Shown: positions 1 to 8,448 of the stretch, in pieces
Position numbering within the stretch: position 1 is the first letter of the stretch
Layout of the letters: every line of letters begins with the position of its first letter
Assembly: GCA_903902515.1 (NCBI GenBank)
Contig: CAIUVD010000267.1
Location: 1 to 46,828, forward strand
DNA: 46,828 bases
Direction: 5' to 3'
Source: an uncultured Planctomycetota bacterium
GTDB lineage: Bacteria > Planctomycetota > UBA11346
Notes under the pieces: generated by a model
The model's input: the letters and a program-made list of their open reading frames with translations, nothing else
Told to the model about the DNA's origin: nothing
The model's database searches: none
Made by a program: the position numbers and the translations under genes

Positions 1-28
1 CCGGACCCCGGACCCCGGACGATTCCCC
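1..28. repeat. Short GC-rich tandem repeat at the window edge
   Basis: The first 20 nt read as an 8-nt unit (CCGGACCC) repeated two and a half times, directly before rmuC. It may be the end of a longer tandem repeat cut by the window edge. No promoter for rmuC can be judged because upstream sequence is missing. Confidence 0.5.
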
Positions 29-1468
29 ATGATGATCGACGCCGAAATCGTCGCCATGATCGGCTTCGCCGGCATGGGCCTGGGCGCCCTGGCGGCCTGG
101 GCGATGCTCCGCACCAAGGCCAAGGAGGCCTGGCAGCATGGCCACGACGAGGCGGAATCGGCCCAGGTCGGAACCCTCGCCACCCTACGGGAACGGGCCG
201 CGGGCCTGGAGCGGGACCTCGCCGAGGCCCGCACCGCCCTGGAGGCCGTGCGCGATCGCCTGGAAATGACCGCCAACGAGCGCCGCGATGACCAATCTCA
301 AGCCGCCGGGCGCATCGCCAGCTTGGAGGCGACCCTGGTCCAGGAGCGTCAGGCGGCCCAGGAAAAACTCCTGCTGGTGGAACAGGCGAAGGTCCAGTTG
401 ACGGACGCCTTCCGGGCCCTGGCGGCGGAAAGTCTCAATACCAACAATCAGGCCTTCCTCGACCTCGCCCGCCAGACCCTCGGCGCGGCCCGAAACGAGG
501 CCCAGGCCGACCTCGACCTGCGGAAGCAGGCCATCGATGCCCTCCTCAAGCCAATCAACGACGGCCTGGAAAAAGTCGGCAGCAGCCTAACGACCCTCGA
601 ACAGGGCCGGGCGGCCTCCAACGCGGAACTGACCGGCCACATCGCCGCCCTGGCTGCCGCCCAGCGGCAACTGACCAACGATGCCAGCCAGGTGGCGACC
701 CAGGCGGCAACCCTGGCCCGGGCCCTCCGCGCCCCGACCACCGGCGGCCGGTGGGGCGAGATCCAACTCAAGCGGGTCGTCGAACTGGCGGGCATGCTGG
801 AGCACTGCGACTTCACCACCCAGACCAGCGTCACCACGGATCAGGGCCGCCTACGCCCGGATCTGGTGGTGCGCCTGCCGGGCGGCAAGTCGATCATCGT
901 CGATGCCAAGGCGCCCCTGGCCAGCTATCTGGACGCCCTCGACGCCACGGATGACGCCACCCGCCTAGCCCGCCTCCAGGCCCACGCCCGCCAGGTCCGC
1001 AGCCATTTGGTGGCCCTGTCGGCCAAGGCCTACTGGGAGCAGTTCCAGCCCGCGCCAGAGTTCGTGATCCTGTTCCTGCCTGGCGAAACCTTCTTTAGCG
1101 CCGCCCTCGAACAGGACCCGACCCTGATCGAATCCGGCGTCGAAAGCCGGGTCATCCTCGCCACCCCGACGACCCTCATCGCCCTCCTGCGGGCCGTGTC
1201 CTACGGCTGGCGACAAGAGGCCCTGGCCGCCAACGCCGCCGAGGTCGCTGCTCTCGGCAAGGAACTGCACACCCGCCTCGGGACCTTCAGCGAGCACCTC
1301 AGCAAGGTCGGGCGCGGCCTCGACCAAGCCGTCGGGTCCTACAACCAGGCCGTCAGCAGCCTCGAATCCCGCGTGCTGGTGAGCGCCCGTAAACTCAATG
1401 ACCTGCAGGTGGCGACCACGCCCCTGGAAGGCCCCGCCCTGATCGAGAAAGCTCCGCGCCTGCCATGA
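29..1468 (+). CDS. rmuC: DNA recombination protein RmuC
   Basis: This 479-residue protein has the RmuC layout. An N-terminal membrane segment (about residues 9-26) is followed by a long Ala/Glu/Arg-rich coiled coil to about residue 235, and then by the RmuC nuclease-like domain. That domain shows [17 protein letters not shown], the [21 protein letters not shown] strand pair with the acidic DAK motif, and the [12 protein letters not shown] region. RmuC family members limit recombination at inverted repeats and resemble restriction-endonuclease folds. The start is ATG at 29, with a second ATG directly after it. It is the first gene of a run on the plus strand that continues with the MNT/HEPN pair and cobA-hemD. 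Length is normal for the family. Confidence 0.93.
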   Translation: MMIDAEIVAMIGFAGMGLGALAAWAMLRTKAKEAWQHGHDEAESAQVGTLATLRERAAGLERDLAEARTALEAVRDRLEMTANERRDDQSQAAGRIASLEATLVQERQAAQEKLLLVEQAKVQLTDAFRALAAESLNTNNQAFLDLARQTLGAARNEAQADLDLRKQAIDALLKPINDGLEKVGSSLTTLEQGRAASNAELTGHIAALAAAQRQLTNDASQVATQAATLARALRAPTTGGRWGEIQLKRVVELAGMLEHCDFTTQTSVTTDQGRLRPDLVVRLPGGKSIIVDAKAPLASYLDALDATDDATRLARLQAHARQVRSHLVALSAKAYWEQFQPAPEFVILFLPGETFFSAALEQDPTLIESGVESRVILATPTTLIALLRAVSYGWRQEALAANAAEVAALGKELHTRLGTFSEHLSKVGRGLDQAVGSYNQAVSSLESRVLVSARKLNDLQVATTPLEGPALIEKAPRLP

Positions 1469-1511
1469 CCGTCGCGGGTTGCCCGGCGATCAGTTCCGTG
1501 ACGATGCCCCC

Positions 1512-1835
1512 ATGACCACCGAGGAGTACCAGCGACTCGCCCTGACCCGTCTTCAGACGGTCTGCACGCCCTGGGCCGTCGTCATTTTCGGGTCCCGCGC
1601 CCGGGGCGACAACTCCGCCGATGCCGACCTCGACCTGCTGGTGATCATGGAGACGGCCCCCACCGATCCGTGGGTCCTGTCCGCCACCATCCGCCGGGCC
1701 ATCGGCCCTATTGGAATTGGTGTGGATGTCCTCGTCACCGACCGGGCCACCTGGGAACGAAAACGCCAGGTCACCGGCTCCCTTGAAGGCATGGTCGCCC
1801 GCGAAGGCCATGTGGTGCTACCCCATGCGGCCTGA
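1512..1835 (+). CDS. MNT-type minimal nucleotidyltransferase
   Basis: The protein has 107 residues from ATG 1512. It carries the polymerase-beta nucleotidyltransferase signature GSRARGDNSADADLDLLV, in which GS and the D-x-D pair (ADLDL) are the nucleotide and metal-binding residues. A third acidic strand is seen in GVDVLVTD. Such MntA-like proteins usually pair with a HEPN protein, and in characterised systems the MNT partner neutralises the HEPN toxin by adding nucleotides. The next gene is a HEPN protein that starts 11 nt before this one ends, which supports a functional pair. A TTG start at 1479 would add 11 residues, but the alignment of the family core favours ATG 1512. Whether this pair is a toxin-antitoxin module is inference. 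Confidence 0.85.
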   Translation: MTTEEYQRLALTRLQTVCTPWAVVIFGSRARGDNSADADLDLLVIMETAPTDPWVLSATIRRAIGPIGIGVDVLVTDRATWERKRQVTGSLEGMVAREGHVVLPHAA

Positions 1836-2229
1836 TGACTGGACGGAAGCCATGGCTTGGTGTGCCACGGCCCAGGAGGACCTGGCCCTGGCCCGGCAAC
1901 TGGTGGGTCATCAAGCGTTCCCACGGCAGTCGAGTTACAGCGCCCAACAAGCCGCTGAAAAATCCCTCAAGGCCCTGCTCACGGCCCATGGCCTCACGTT
2001 TCCCAAGACCCATGACCTGATTCAACTCCACGCGTTGCTGCCCGCCCACCACGCGACACTTCCCACCATGCAACGGCTGGATCTGGCAACCCTGACCAGT
2101 TGGGCGATCCGTGGTCGCTATCCCCATACGGGCCCTGCCGCCATGGCCGACGAGGCCCGCCGGGCCTGCGAGGACGCCAGCACGATCGTCGATCTCGTCA
2201 CCGCCTTCCTGGAACAGCATCGCCCATGA
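1825..2229 (+). CDS. HEPN domain protein paired with the MNT gene
   Basis: The protein has 134 residues from ATG 1825, in the +1 frame relative to the MNT gene, and overlaps its end by 11 nt. Helix 1 is WTEAMAWCATAQEDLALARQL. The family-typical stretch SYSAQQAAEKSLKALLTAHG is followed by KTHDLIQLHALLP and a last helix containing IRGRYPHTGPAAMADEA. The RGRYPH segment could provide the R-X4-6-H motif of HEPN ribonucleases, but RYP is also the ordinary structural motif of this subfamily, so catalysis is uncertain. The stop overlaps the start of cobA-hemD as ATGA. Translation of the heme-pathway enzyme may therefore depend on this small gene. Confidence 0.85.
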   Translation: MRPDDWTEAMAWCATAQEDLALARQLVGHQAFPRQSSYSAQQAAEKSLKALLTAHGLTFPKTHDLIQLHALLPAHHATLPTMQRLDLATLTSWAIRGRYPHTGPAAMADEARRACEDASTIVDLVTAFLEQHRP

Positions 2230-3719
2230 CCGTCCACCTCGTCGGCGCCGGTCCCGGTGATCCGGGCCTGTTGACCCTACGCGGAGCCGAACTGCTGCGT
2301 TCCTGTGATGCGGTGGTTCATGATTACCTGGTGTCGGCGCCGATCCTGGCCCTGGTGGCCCCGGGGGCCGAGCGCCATTACGTCGGCAAGCGCGGCGGTG
2401 CCGATTCCTGCAAGCAGGAGGACATCAACGCCTTGCTGGTGCGCCTGGGGAAGATCCACCGCCAAGTGGTGCGTCTGAAGGGTGGCGATCCCTTCCTGTT
2501 CGGACGCGGTGGCGAGGAAGCCATGGCCCTGGCTGATGCCGGGGTCCCGTTCACGGTCGTTCCCGGCATCACCAGCGGCATCGGCGCCCCGGCCTATGCT
2601 GGCATCCCCGTGACCCACCGGGCGGCGTCCTCGGCCGTGGCCTTTGTCACCGGCCATCAGCAGCACGCCCCCGGCGAGCCCGAGCCGCTGTTTGATTGGT
2701 CGAGTGTGGTCCACGTCGAGACCCTGGTGCTGTACATGGGCATGCACCGCCTGGAGCAGAACGCCGCCGCCCTGATCGCCCACGGGCGGGCCGCCACCAC
2801 CCCCGTGGCCTGCATCCAGTGGGGCACCCGGGCCAACCAGCGGACCGTCACCGGCACACTGGCAACCATCGCCGCCGAGGCCAAGGCCGCCGGCATCGGC
2901 GCTCCGGCGATCGTCGTCATCGGTGATGTGGTGAACTACCGCCAGCATATCCAATGGTTCGACAACCGGCCCCTGTCCGGCAAACGGATCGCCGTCACCC
3001 GGGCCCGGGAACAGGCCAGCGCCCTCTCTGCCGCCCTGGTCGAGCGCGGCGCAACCGTGGTCGAAATCCCCCTCGGCCGAGTGGCCCCACCGGTAGACCC
3101 CGCCCCCCTGGCAGCCGCCCTCGCCCAGCCCTCCCGCTTTCCGTGGCTGGCCTTCACCAGTGCCAATGCCGTGAAAGCCGTGGCCGACCACCTGGAGGCC
3201 ACCGGCCGGGATGCCCGGGCCCTGGCTGGCTGCCGGATCGCCGCCGTCGGCCACGCCACCTCCGCCGCCCTGCGCCAGCACCTAGCCCTGCGGGCGGATC
3301 TGGTGCCCGCCACCGAGGACGCCCCCCACTTGGCCCAGGCTTTAATCAACACTGGGGCTCCCGGCCCGGTCCTCCTGCCCCAGGCCGAAAATGCCCGGCC
3401 GGAACTCGCCGCCGCCCTGCGAGCCGCCACCTGGGCGGTCACCACCGCCGTGGCCTACCGCATCGAAGCCCTTCCGGCCCCCACCGACCTTGATCCATCG
3501 ACGCTCGATGCCGTGACCCTGGCCAGCGCGGCCAGCGCCGAGCGGTTCGTCGCCGCCCTGGGGGATCGTCGCCCCAGCCTCACGGCCCGCATCTACGCCA
3601 TCGGCCCCCGGACCGCCGAAGCCTGCGCCGCCCTCGGCCTGACGGTCGCCGCCGTCGCCGCGACCCCGGACCCGGAAGCCCTGGCGGAGACCGTGGCCCG
3701 GGATCTCACGGGGTCGTGA
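2226..3719 (+). CDS. cobA-hemD: Fused uroporphyrinogen-III C-methyltransferase / uroporphyrinogen-III synthase
   Basis: This 497-residue protein joins two enzymes. Residues 1 to about 245 are a SAM-dependent uroporphyrinogen-III methyltransferase, with VGAGPGDPGLLTLRGAELL, KRGGADSCKQEDINALL, VVRLKGGDPFLFGRGGEEA and VVPGITSGIGAPAYAGIPVT. From about residue 250 (SGKRIAVTRAREQASALSAAL) to the end is a HemD domain with TSANAVKAV and AIGPRTAEACAALGL. HemD closes hydroxymethylbilane to uroporphyrinogen III, and CobA diverts it to precorrin-2 for siroheme or cobalamin. Such fusions are known in several phyla. ATG 2226 overlaps the HEPN stop by 4 nt. The hemA gene lies 2.5 kb away on the opposite strand, so the neighbourhood is tetrapyrrole synthesis. 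Confidence 0.95.
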   Translation: MTVHLVGAGPGDPGLLTLRGAELLRSCDAVVHDYLVSAPILALVAPGAERHYVGKRGGADSCKQEDINALLVRLGKIHRQVVRLKGGDPFLFGRGGEEAMALADAGVPFTVVPGITSGIGAPAYAGIPVTHRAASSAVAFVTGHQQHAPGEPEPLFDWSSVVHVETLVLYMGMHRLEQNAAALIAHGRAATTPVACIQWGTRANQRTVTGTLATIAAEAKAAGIGAPAIVVIGDVVNYRQHIQWFDNRPLSGKRIAVTRAREQASALSAALVERGATVVEIPLGRVAPPVDPAPLAAALAQPSRFPWLAFTSANAVKAVADHLEATGRDARALAGCRIAAVGHATSAALRQHLALRADLVPATEDAPHLAQALINTGAPGPVLLPQAENARPELAAALRAATWAVTTAVAYRIEALPAPTDLDPSTLDAVTLASAASAERFVAALGDRRPSLTARIYAIGPRTAEACAALGLTVAAVAATPDPEALAETVARDLTGS

Positions 3720-3811
3720 CCGGGTCGGGGTCCTCCCCCGTTCCATCCCCGAGAGAGCCCCCTAGCATGCCGCCCCGCCCGCTGGAAGCCCCGGGGGCGT
3801 AGGAGCGCATC

Positions 3812-6196
3812 ATGGGTTTTCTGGGTCTGACCAAGCCGAAGTGGAAGCATGCCGACGCCGAGGTTCGCCTCCGCGCCATTCAAGACCTTCCGGATGACAA
3901 GGAAGGCCTGCTCGCCGACCTCGCCCGCACGGACCTCGATGCCCGGGTGCGGGCCGCCAGTGCCTCGCGGGTCAAACGCGCCGACCTCCTGACCCGCCTT
4001 CTGAGCGAAGGCGATGACGCCGTGAAGCGCATCGCCGGCGAGCGCCTGTCCGGGGCCGCGGAGACCCTGCTGCGGGTCAAGCCGTGGGCCGAGATCGCCG
4101 CCCTGATGGAGCGCGTCCAGGACCAGAAATCCCTGGCTGACCTGACCCTGACCGCCCGAGACACCCAGGTCCGGGAGCAGTGTTTTGAGCGCCTGCTGAA
4201 ACTGCCGGAACCCAGCCCGACCCTGCTGGCGACCATCGCCATCCAGGATGCCGCCGGAACTTTCGCCGTCCGGGCGGTGGCCCGCATCGACCGCCGCAGC
4301 GACCTCAAGACGGTGGTCGCTAAGGCCAAGGCCCCGGCCGTGCGCGACGCCGCCAAGGCGCGCATCGAGGCCCTGGTCAGCGACGACCGGCCCTCCCCCG
4401 AACAGGTCCGCACCGCCCGCCTGAAGCAGGCCGAGCCCCTGGTGGCCGAGGCCCTGCGCCTCGCCGTTGGCACCGAGTGGACCCGCCTCGACGACGCCTG
4501 GGCCAGCCTGCGGGCCCGTTGGGCCGCCCTGACTACTGACCGGCCCGATGTGCCCGCCGGCGCCAAACTGGCCGAACTGGCCGAGCGCGTGGCCCGCGCC
4601 GAAGCCGACCACCGCCGCCGGGCTGCCGAGGCGACCATGCGGGCCGAGGCCGAGGCCAAGCGCCTGGCGGACCTGGAAGCGGCCCGCGCCGCCCAGGCCG
4701 CCCAGGTGGTGGCCACCACCCCCGCAGCCCCCGCCGAGCCCGCCGCCCTCCTCATCAGCCCCGCCGACGAGGAAGCCCTGGCGACCCTTTCGGACGAGGC
4801 CGAGCAACTGGTCACCGCTGGCCGCGAAGCCCGTTTCCGCTTTCAGGAGCTGCACAAGCACTGGTCGCGCCTGGCCCATGGCCTGCCCCTCCAGGATGCC
4901 CGCCGTCTGCGCTTCCTGAATGCCTACCAGGGCTGGAAGCAGGCCCGGGCCGAGGCCATGACCACCCGCAACAGCCAGCGGGACGAACGCAAGGCGACCC
5001 TCACGGCCCTGATCGCCGAGGTCGAGGCCCTGGCCGCCGCCGAGGCCGGCACCACCCCCGCCGACCACGATCGCCGGGCCAACGCCGTCAAAGACCTGCA
5101 AGGCCGCTGGCGGAAAGTCGGGGCCCTGCCGCCGACCGTCGTCGAGCCCCTGCGCGAGCGGTTCCGCGCCGCCTGCGACCAAGCCTGGGCGCCCGTGGCC
5201 GTCGAGCGCGAAGCCCTGGCCTGGGAGCGCACCGCCCACCTCGGCCACGCCGAAGACCTGATCACCCAGGTCGAAGCCCTGGCCACGGTGGAAGACCTGG
5301 CCCAGGTCGCCAACGGCGTCAAGCAGGCCCACGCCGCCTGGAAGAAGCTCGGCTCCTTGCCCAAGGACAAGGGCCAGGCCGCCTGGCTGCGCTTCAAGGC
5401 CGCCTGCGACACCCAGTTCGACCGCTGCACCCCCCACTTCGAAGCCCAGGACGCGGCCCGCGCAGCTAATCTGGAAGCCAAGAAGGCCCTGATCGCCGAG
5501 GTCACCGCGCTTCTCGATGAACCGAGCCTGGGCCTGACCGGCAGCCCGGCGGACCTCGCCGACCAGAAGCGCCGGGGCGAGGCCATCACCGCCGCCCAAG
5601 ACAAGTGGAAGTCCATCGGCGCGGTGCCCCGGGAAGCCGACCAGGACCTGTGGCGGTCCTGGCGCACGGTGCTTGACCGTTTCTACGGCGCCCGCCGCGC
5701 CGCCTTCGACGCCCGCCACGCCGAACAGGTCGCGAACCTGAACCAGAAACTCGGCCTGATGAGCGAACTGGAAACCTTGGCGGGAATCGCCGAGGCCGGC
5801 CAGACCGAACCCGGCAAGAAAAAGCCAGACCACGAAGTCCACGCCCGCTTGCGGGACCTCCAGCAGGCCTGGAAGAACATCGGCCACGTCCCCCGGGACC
5901 ATGTCGAAACCACCTGGGAAAAGTGGCGCACCACCTGCGACCGCGTCTACGCCACCCTCAAGGACTACCTCGCCGCCCAGGAAGCCGAACGCCAAGCCAA
6001 CCTGGAAGCGAAGCTCGTCCTGATCAAGGAGGTCGAGGACCTCTCCACCCTCGAAAACCCCCACTGGTTCAAGGACGACGTTCGCGAAGCCCAGGTGAAG
6101 TGGCGTGCCGTGGGCTACATCCCCCGCGAGAAGATGGACGAGGTCAACGACCGCTTCCGTACGGCGTGTGACAAGATCCTGCGGGCCGAGGGCTGA
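3812..6196 (+). CDS. DUF349 repeat protein
   Basis: This is a 794-residue, soluble, Ala- and Arg-rich protein. The N-terminal 170 residues look like HEAT-type helical repeats (DAEVRLRAIQDL, DLDARVRAASASRV). A charged coiled coil comes next (about 255-300). At least five DUF349 units follow, each recognisable by W-x2-h-G-x-h-P and a later R-F/W-R-x2-C/L-D, for example WRKVGALPPTVVEPLRERFR, WKKLGSLPKDKGQAAWLRFK, WKSIGAVPREADQDLW, WKNIGHVPRDHVETTW and WRAVGYIPREKMDEVNDRFR. The family has no agreed biochemical function. The start ATG is preceded by GTAGGAGCGCATC, a good Shine-Dalgarno, so unlike several neighbours this mRNA has a normal leader. It converges on hemA. Confidence 0.88.
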   Translation: MGFLGLTKPKWKHADAEVRLRAIQDLPDDKEGLLADLARTDLDARVRAASASRVKRADLLTRLLSEGDDAVKRIAGERLSGAAETLLRVKPWAEIAALMERVQDQKSLADLTLTARDTQVREQCFERLLKLPEPSPTLLATIAIQDAAGTFAVRAVARIDRRSDLKTVVAKAKAPAVRDAAKARIEALVSDDRPSPEQVRTARLKQAEPLVAEALRLAVGTEWTRLDDAWASLRARWAALTTDRPDVPAGAKLAELAERVARAEADHRRRAAEATMRAEAEAKRLADLEAARAAQAAQVVATTPAAPAEPAALLISPADEEALATLSDEAEQLVTAGREARFRFQELHKHWSRLAHGLPLQDARRLRFLNAYQGWKQARAEAMTTRNSQRDERKATLTALIAEVEALAAAEAGTTPADHDRRANAVKDLQGRWRKVGALPPTVVEPLRERFRAACDQAWAPVAVEREALAWERTAHLGHAEDLITQVEALATVEDLAQVANGVKQAHAAWKKLGSLPKDKGQAAWLRFKAACDTQFDRCTPHFEAQDAARAANLEAKKALIAEVTALLDEPSLGLTGSPADLADQKRRGEAITAAQDKWKSIGAVPREADQDLWRSWRTVLDRFYGARRAAFDARHAEQVANLNQKLGLMSELETLAGIAEAGQTEPGKKKPDHEVHARLRDLQQAWKNIGHVPRDHVETTWEKWRTTCDRVYATLKDYLAAQEAERQANLEAKLVLIKEVEDLSTLENPHWFKDDVREAQVKWRAVGYIPREKMDEVNDRFRTACDKILRAEG

Positions 6197-6247
6197 CCGC
6201 CTCACCACCTCGGGGCCCTTTCCCCCGTTGCTCGGTGAGCACCGCCC

Positions 6248-7471
6248 TCAGCCGCCGATGATTTCCCGCAGCACCCGCTCGCCGTCCTCGGGGTGGGCCT
6301 TGGCAAAGGCATGCATGCGGTGGGATAACTTCCCGGCCACCCGTTCCAGGGCGTAGCGGATCTGGGCCTGTTGCTGGGGATCTTCGGTGCCCAGGCGGGC
6401 CGCCAGGCGGGCGGCTTCGGCCTCGATCAAACCATCGAAAAACGTGGCCACGGCGGCCCCGAGGGTCGCGGCCTCGGGACGGCTGAGGGCGAGGAAGTTG
6501 GCAACTTCACGTTCGACCAGGGCCGCAGCGGCCACCACTTCTTCCTGGCGCAGGCGCTGGTGGGCGGCGATCACGCCCTCCAGGTGGTCGATGTTGTAGA
6601 CGTAGACGTCATCAATGGTCGCCACCGCCGGGTCCACATCCCGGGGCACGGCCAGGTCGATCAGGACCAAGGGCCGACGACGGCGACCGATGCTGCCGGG
6701 TGTGATGACCGCGTGGGGGGCGGCGGTGTAGGCGACCACCAAATCCGCCTCCGCAACCGCCGCCGCCAGGTCCTCCCACGGACGGACCACGGCGTTGACC
6801 TGACCGGCCAGCAAGGCCGCCCGTTCGTGACTGCGGTTGACAATGGTGATGGCCTGCACGCCCTGATCGACGAGGTAACGGACGGTCAGTTCCGCCATCT
6901 CTCCGGCCCCCAGGACCAGCAGGCGGGCCTGGGCCAGGTCGCCGTGGACCTGGCGGGCCAGATCGACGGCGACGGTGGCGATGGACGTGCGATGACGGGC
7001 GATGCCGGTGTCGGTTCGCACGTCCTTGGCCACCGCCAGGGCCCGCTGAAAGAGGGGATTGAGCAGGGTGCCGGTCCAACCGGCGGTACGGGCCGTTTCA
7101 TAGGCCGTGCGCACCTGACCGAGAATCTGTTCCTCGCCCAGGACCAGGCTTTCCAGCCCAGCGGCAACCCGAAATAAATGGCGGACGGCCGCCGGGCCCC
7201 GATGGACATAGGCCGACGACAACCACGCCTCGGAAGGGCCGCCACCCAGCAGGTCGGCCACCCGGCGCTCATCGACGGCCCCCACCAGATAGCACTCCAG
7301 GCGATTGCAGGTCGAGACCAGAACCACCTCGCCGGCGTCGGTCCCATCCCGCAGGCGGCCTACGACCTCTGGCAGAGACCCGGGGCCGACGGCCAGGCGT
7401 TCACGGATTTCCAAGGGCGTCCGGTGGTGGTCGACCCCCAAGACTAACACCGGCAGCACCACCTCAGCCAT
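6248..7471 (-). CDS. hemA: Glutamyl-tRNA reductase
   Basis: This 407-residue enzyme reduces glutamyl-tRNA to glutamate-1-semialdehyde, the first step of C5 tetrapyrrole synthesis. The N-terminal domain holds GVDHHRTPLEIRERLA and STCNRLECYLV, where Cys is the nucleophile. The linker GLESLVLGEEQILGQVRTAYE follows, then the NADPH domain LVLGAGEMAELTVRYL with IVNRSHERA and LIDLAVPRDVDP, and a C-terminal dimerisation helix. The ATG at 7471 fits the family N-terminus better than extending 10 residues upstream. The start overlaps the stop of the upstream ccsA-like gene by 8 nt, which suggests translational coupling. The two genes form a unit convergent with the DUF349 gene. Confidence 0.96.
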   Translation of the reverse strand: MAEVVLPVLVLGVDHHRTPLEIRERLAVGPGSLPEVVGRLRDGTDAGEVVLVSTCNRLECYLVGAVDERRVADLLGGGPSEAWLSSAYVHRGPAAVRHLFRVAAGLESLVLGEEQILGQVRTAYETARTAGWTGTLLNPLFQRALAVAKDVRTDTGIARHRTSIATVAVDLARQVHGDLAQARLLVLGAGEMAELTVRYLVDQGVQAITIVNRSHERAALLAGQVNAVVRPWEDLAAAVAEADLVVAYTAAPHAVITPGSIGRRRRPLVLIDLAVPRDVDPAVATIDDVYVYNIDHLEGVIAAHQRLRQEEVVAAAALVEREVANFLALSRPEAATLGAAVATFFDGLIEAEAARLAARLGTEDPQQQAQIRYALERVAGKLSHRMHAFAKAHPEDGERVLREIIGG

Positions 7472-8402
7472 GGGCGACCACCTGCAGGGCCAGGGCCCCA
7501 AGGGCCGCCAGAACCATCACCTGGACCGCCGTCATGGCCAAGCCACGACGCCCCAGGCGGTCCGACAGGCGCAGGGCCAGGGCGACCACCAACAGCAAGC
7601 ACGACAGGAGGGCCAGGAGGATGCTGGGATGCAAAAGCCGGACCTGGGGCGACATCTGGAGGGCCGCGCCACCCGCCGCCAGCCCCGCCATCAGGAGCGC
7701 CGCCGCGACCACCAGGGCCCGCTCGGTGAGGGTCGCCAGCAGGGGCAGGGTCGGCAGGCGCAGGGCCCGGGGCTGGGCACTTTTGAGGAGCCGCGAGGTA
7801 ATCAGCCACAACCCCCCAGCCCCGCCGGCCACCAACGCCGCCGCCAGATGAGCCGCCATGCAGGCCGCATGGACGACGATCACCGCCCGGCTTCCGACGC
7901 CGGCCTCAGCGGGCACCGGGGTCGCGGCCCCGGCCATGGTCAGGAGGATCGCCATGCACCCGACCGGCAGGGCCAGCAGGCCCCGGGTCGGGCCGGTCAA
8001 CCAGCCGGTGGCAAACAGCAGACCGGCCACGGCGGCCCACAGACCCAAAACCCCATAGGCGAAATCCCGGTGCCCGGGATCCCCCAGGGACAGCCCTAGG
8101 GATACGGTCAGGGCCGCAAAAGCGGCGCCCTGCCACACCGTCCCGCCATGGCTGCCGGGGGCCCGCTCCTCGACCGGAATGCCCAGGGTCGTCCACCACC
8201 GCAGGGCGGCGATGCAGGACAACAGACCCGCGAGGGCCATGGCGCACAGGGCGGCAAGGTGCATGGGCGGGAAGGGTAGCCACCCCCCCGGGCGGGAAAG
8301 GACCAGGACGTCGCCACCCGCACCAGAAATCCCCATCACGCCCAGGACAGCGGCGTGGGCCGTCCGATCGAACGTTTGCCTCACTATCTCTACACCATTC
8401 AA
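7464..8402 (-). CDS. CcsA/HemX-like cytochrome c assembly membrane protein
   Basis: This 312-residue protein is very hydrophobic, with about eight membrane helices, for example MHLAALCAMALAGLLSCIAAL, VLGLWAAVAGLLFATGWL, LLALPVGCMAILLTMAG, LLMAGLAAGGAAL and HPSILLALLSCLLLVVALAL. The HAACMAAHLAAALVAGGAGGLWLI and LHPSILLAL segments place conserved histidines as in the CcsA/HemX (cytochrome C assembly) family. The WWD heme-handling motif is not evident, which favours the HemX branch. HemX sits beside hemA in many bacteria and affects HemA level, and the same adjacency with an 8-nt overlap is seen here. The start is uncertain: the longest frame begins with TTG at 8402, and the first ATG is at 8336. 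Confidence 0.75.
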   Translation of the reverse strand: MNGVEIVRQTFDRTAHAAVLGVMGISGAGGDVLVLSRPGGWLPFPPMHLAALCAMALAGLLSCIAALRWWTTLGIPVEERAPGSHGGTVWQGAAFAALTVSLGLSLGDPGHRDFAYGVLGLWAAVAGLLFATGWLTGPTRGLLALPVGCMAILLTMAGAATPVPAEAGVGSRAVIVVHAACMAAHLAAALVAGGAGGLWLITSRLLKSAQPRALRLPTLPLLATLTERALVVAAALLMAGLAAGGAALQMSPQVRLLHPSILLALLSCLLLVVALALRLSDRLGRRGLAMTAVQVMVLAALGALALQVVAHG

Positions 8403-8413
8403 GACTCTGTAAT

Positions 8414-8442
8414 TTGCCGAGCTGCCGTTTTTGGGGTAACCT
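8414..8442 (+). promoter_or_regulatory. Sigma-70-like promoter placing +1 on the chemoreceptor ATG
   Basis: TTGCCG (8414-8419) and TAACCT (8437-8442) are separated by 17 nt. Only six nt (TTGTCT) lie between the -10 and the ATG at 8449, so counting the last -10 base as -7 puts +1 at the A of ATG. There is no Shine-Dalgarno. The mRNA is predicted to be leaderless. Confidence 0.55.
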
Positions 8443-8448
8443 TTGTCT

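Noticed and set aside
3593-6208. Long open frame of 871 codons antisense to the DUF349 gene
   Set aside because: It mirrors a GC-rich gene whose protein has clear repeats and a Shine-Dalgarno. Its own translation is Gly/Val/Leu-rich without domains. The same applies to long antisense frames at 2277-3281, 24053-25129 and 35530-37668.
6197-6247. Terminator between the DUF349 gene and hemA
   Set aside because: Only a weak, interrupted hairpin (CTCACC with GGTGAG) and a short C-rich stretch are present, with no T-tract on either strand.
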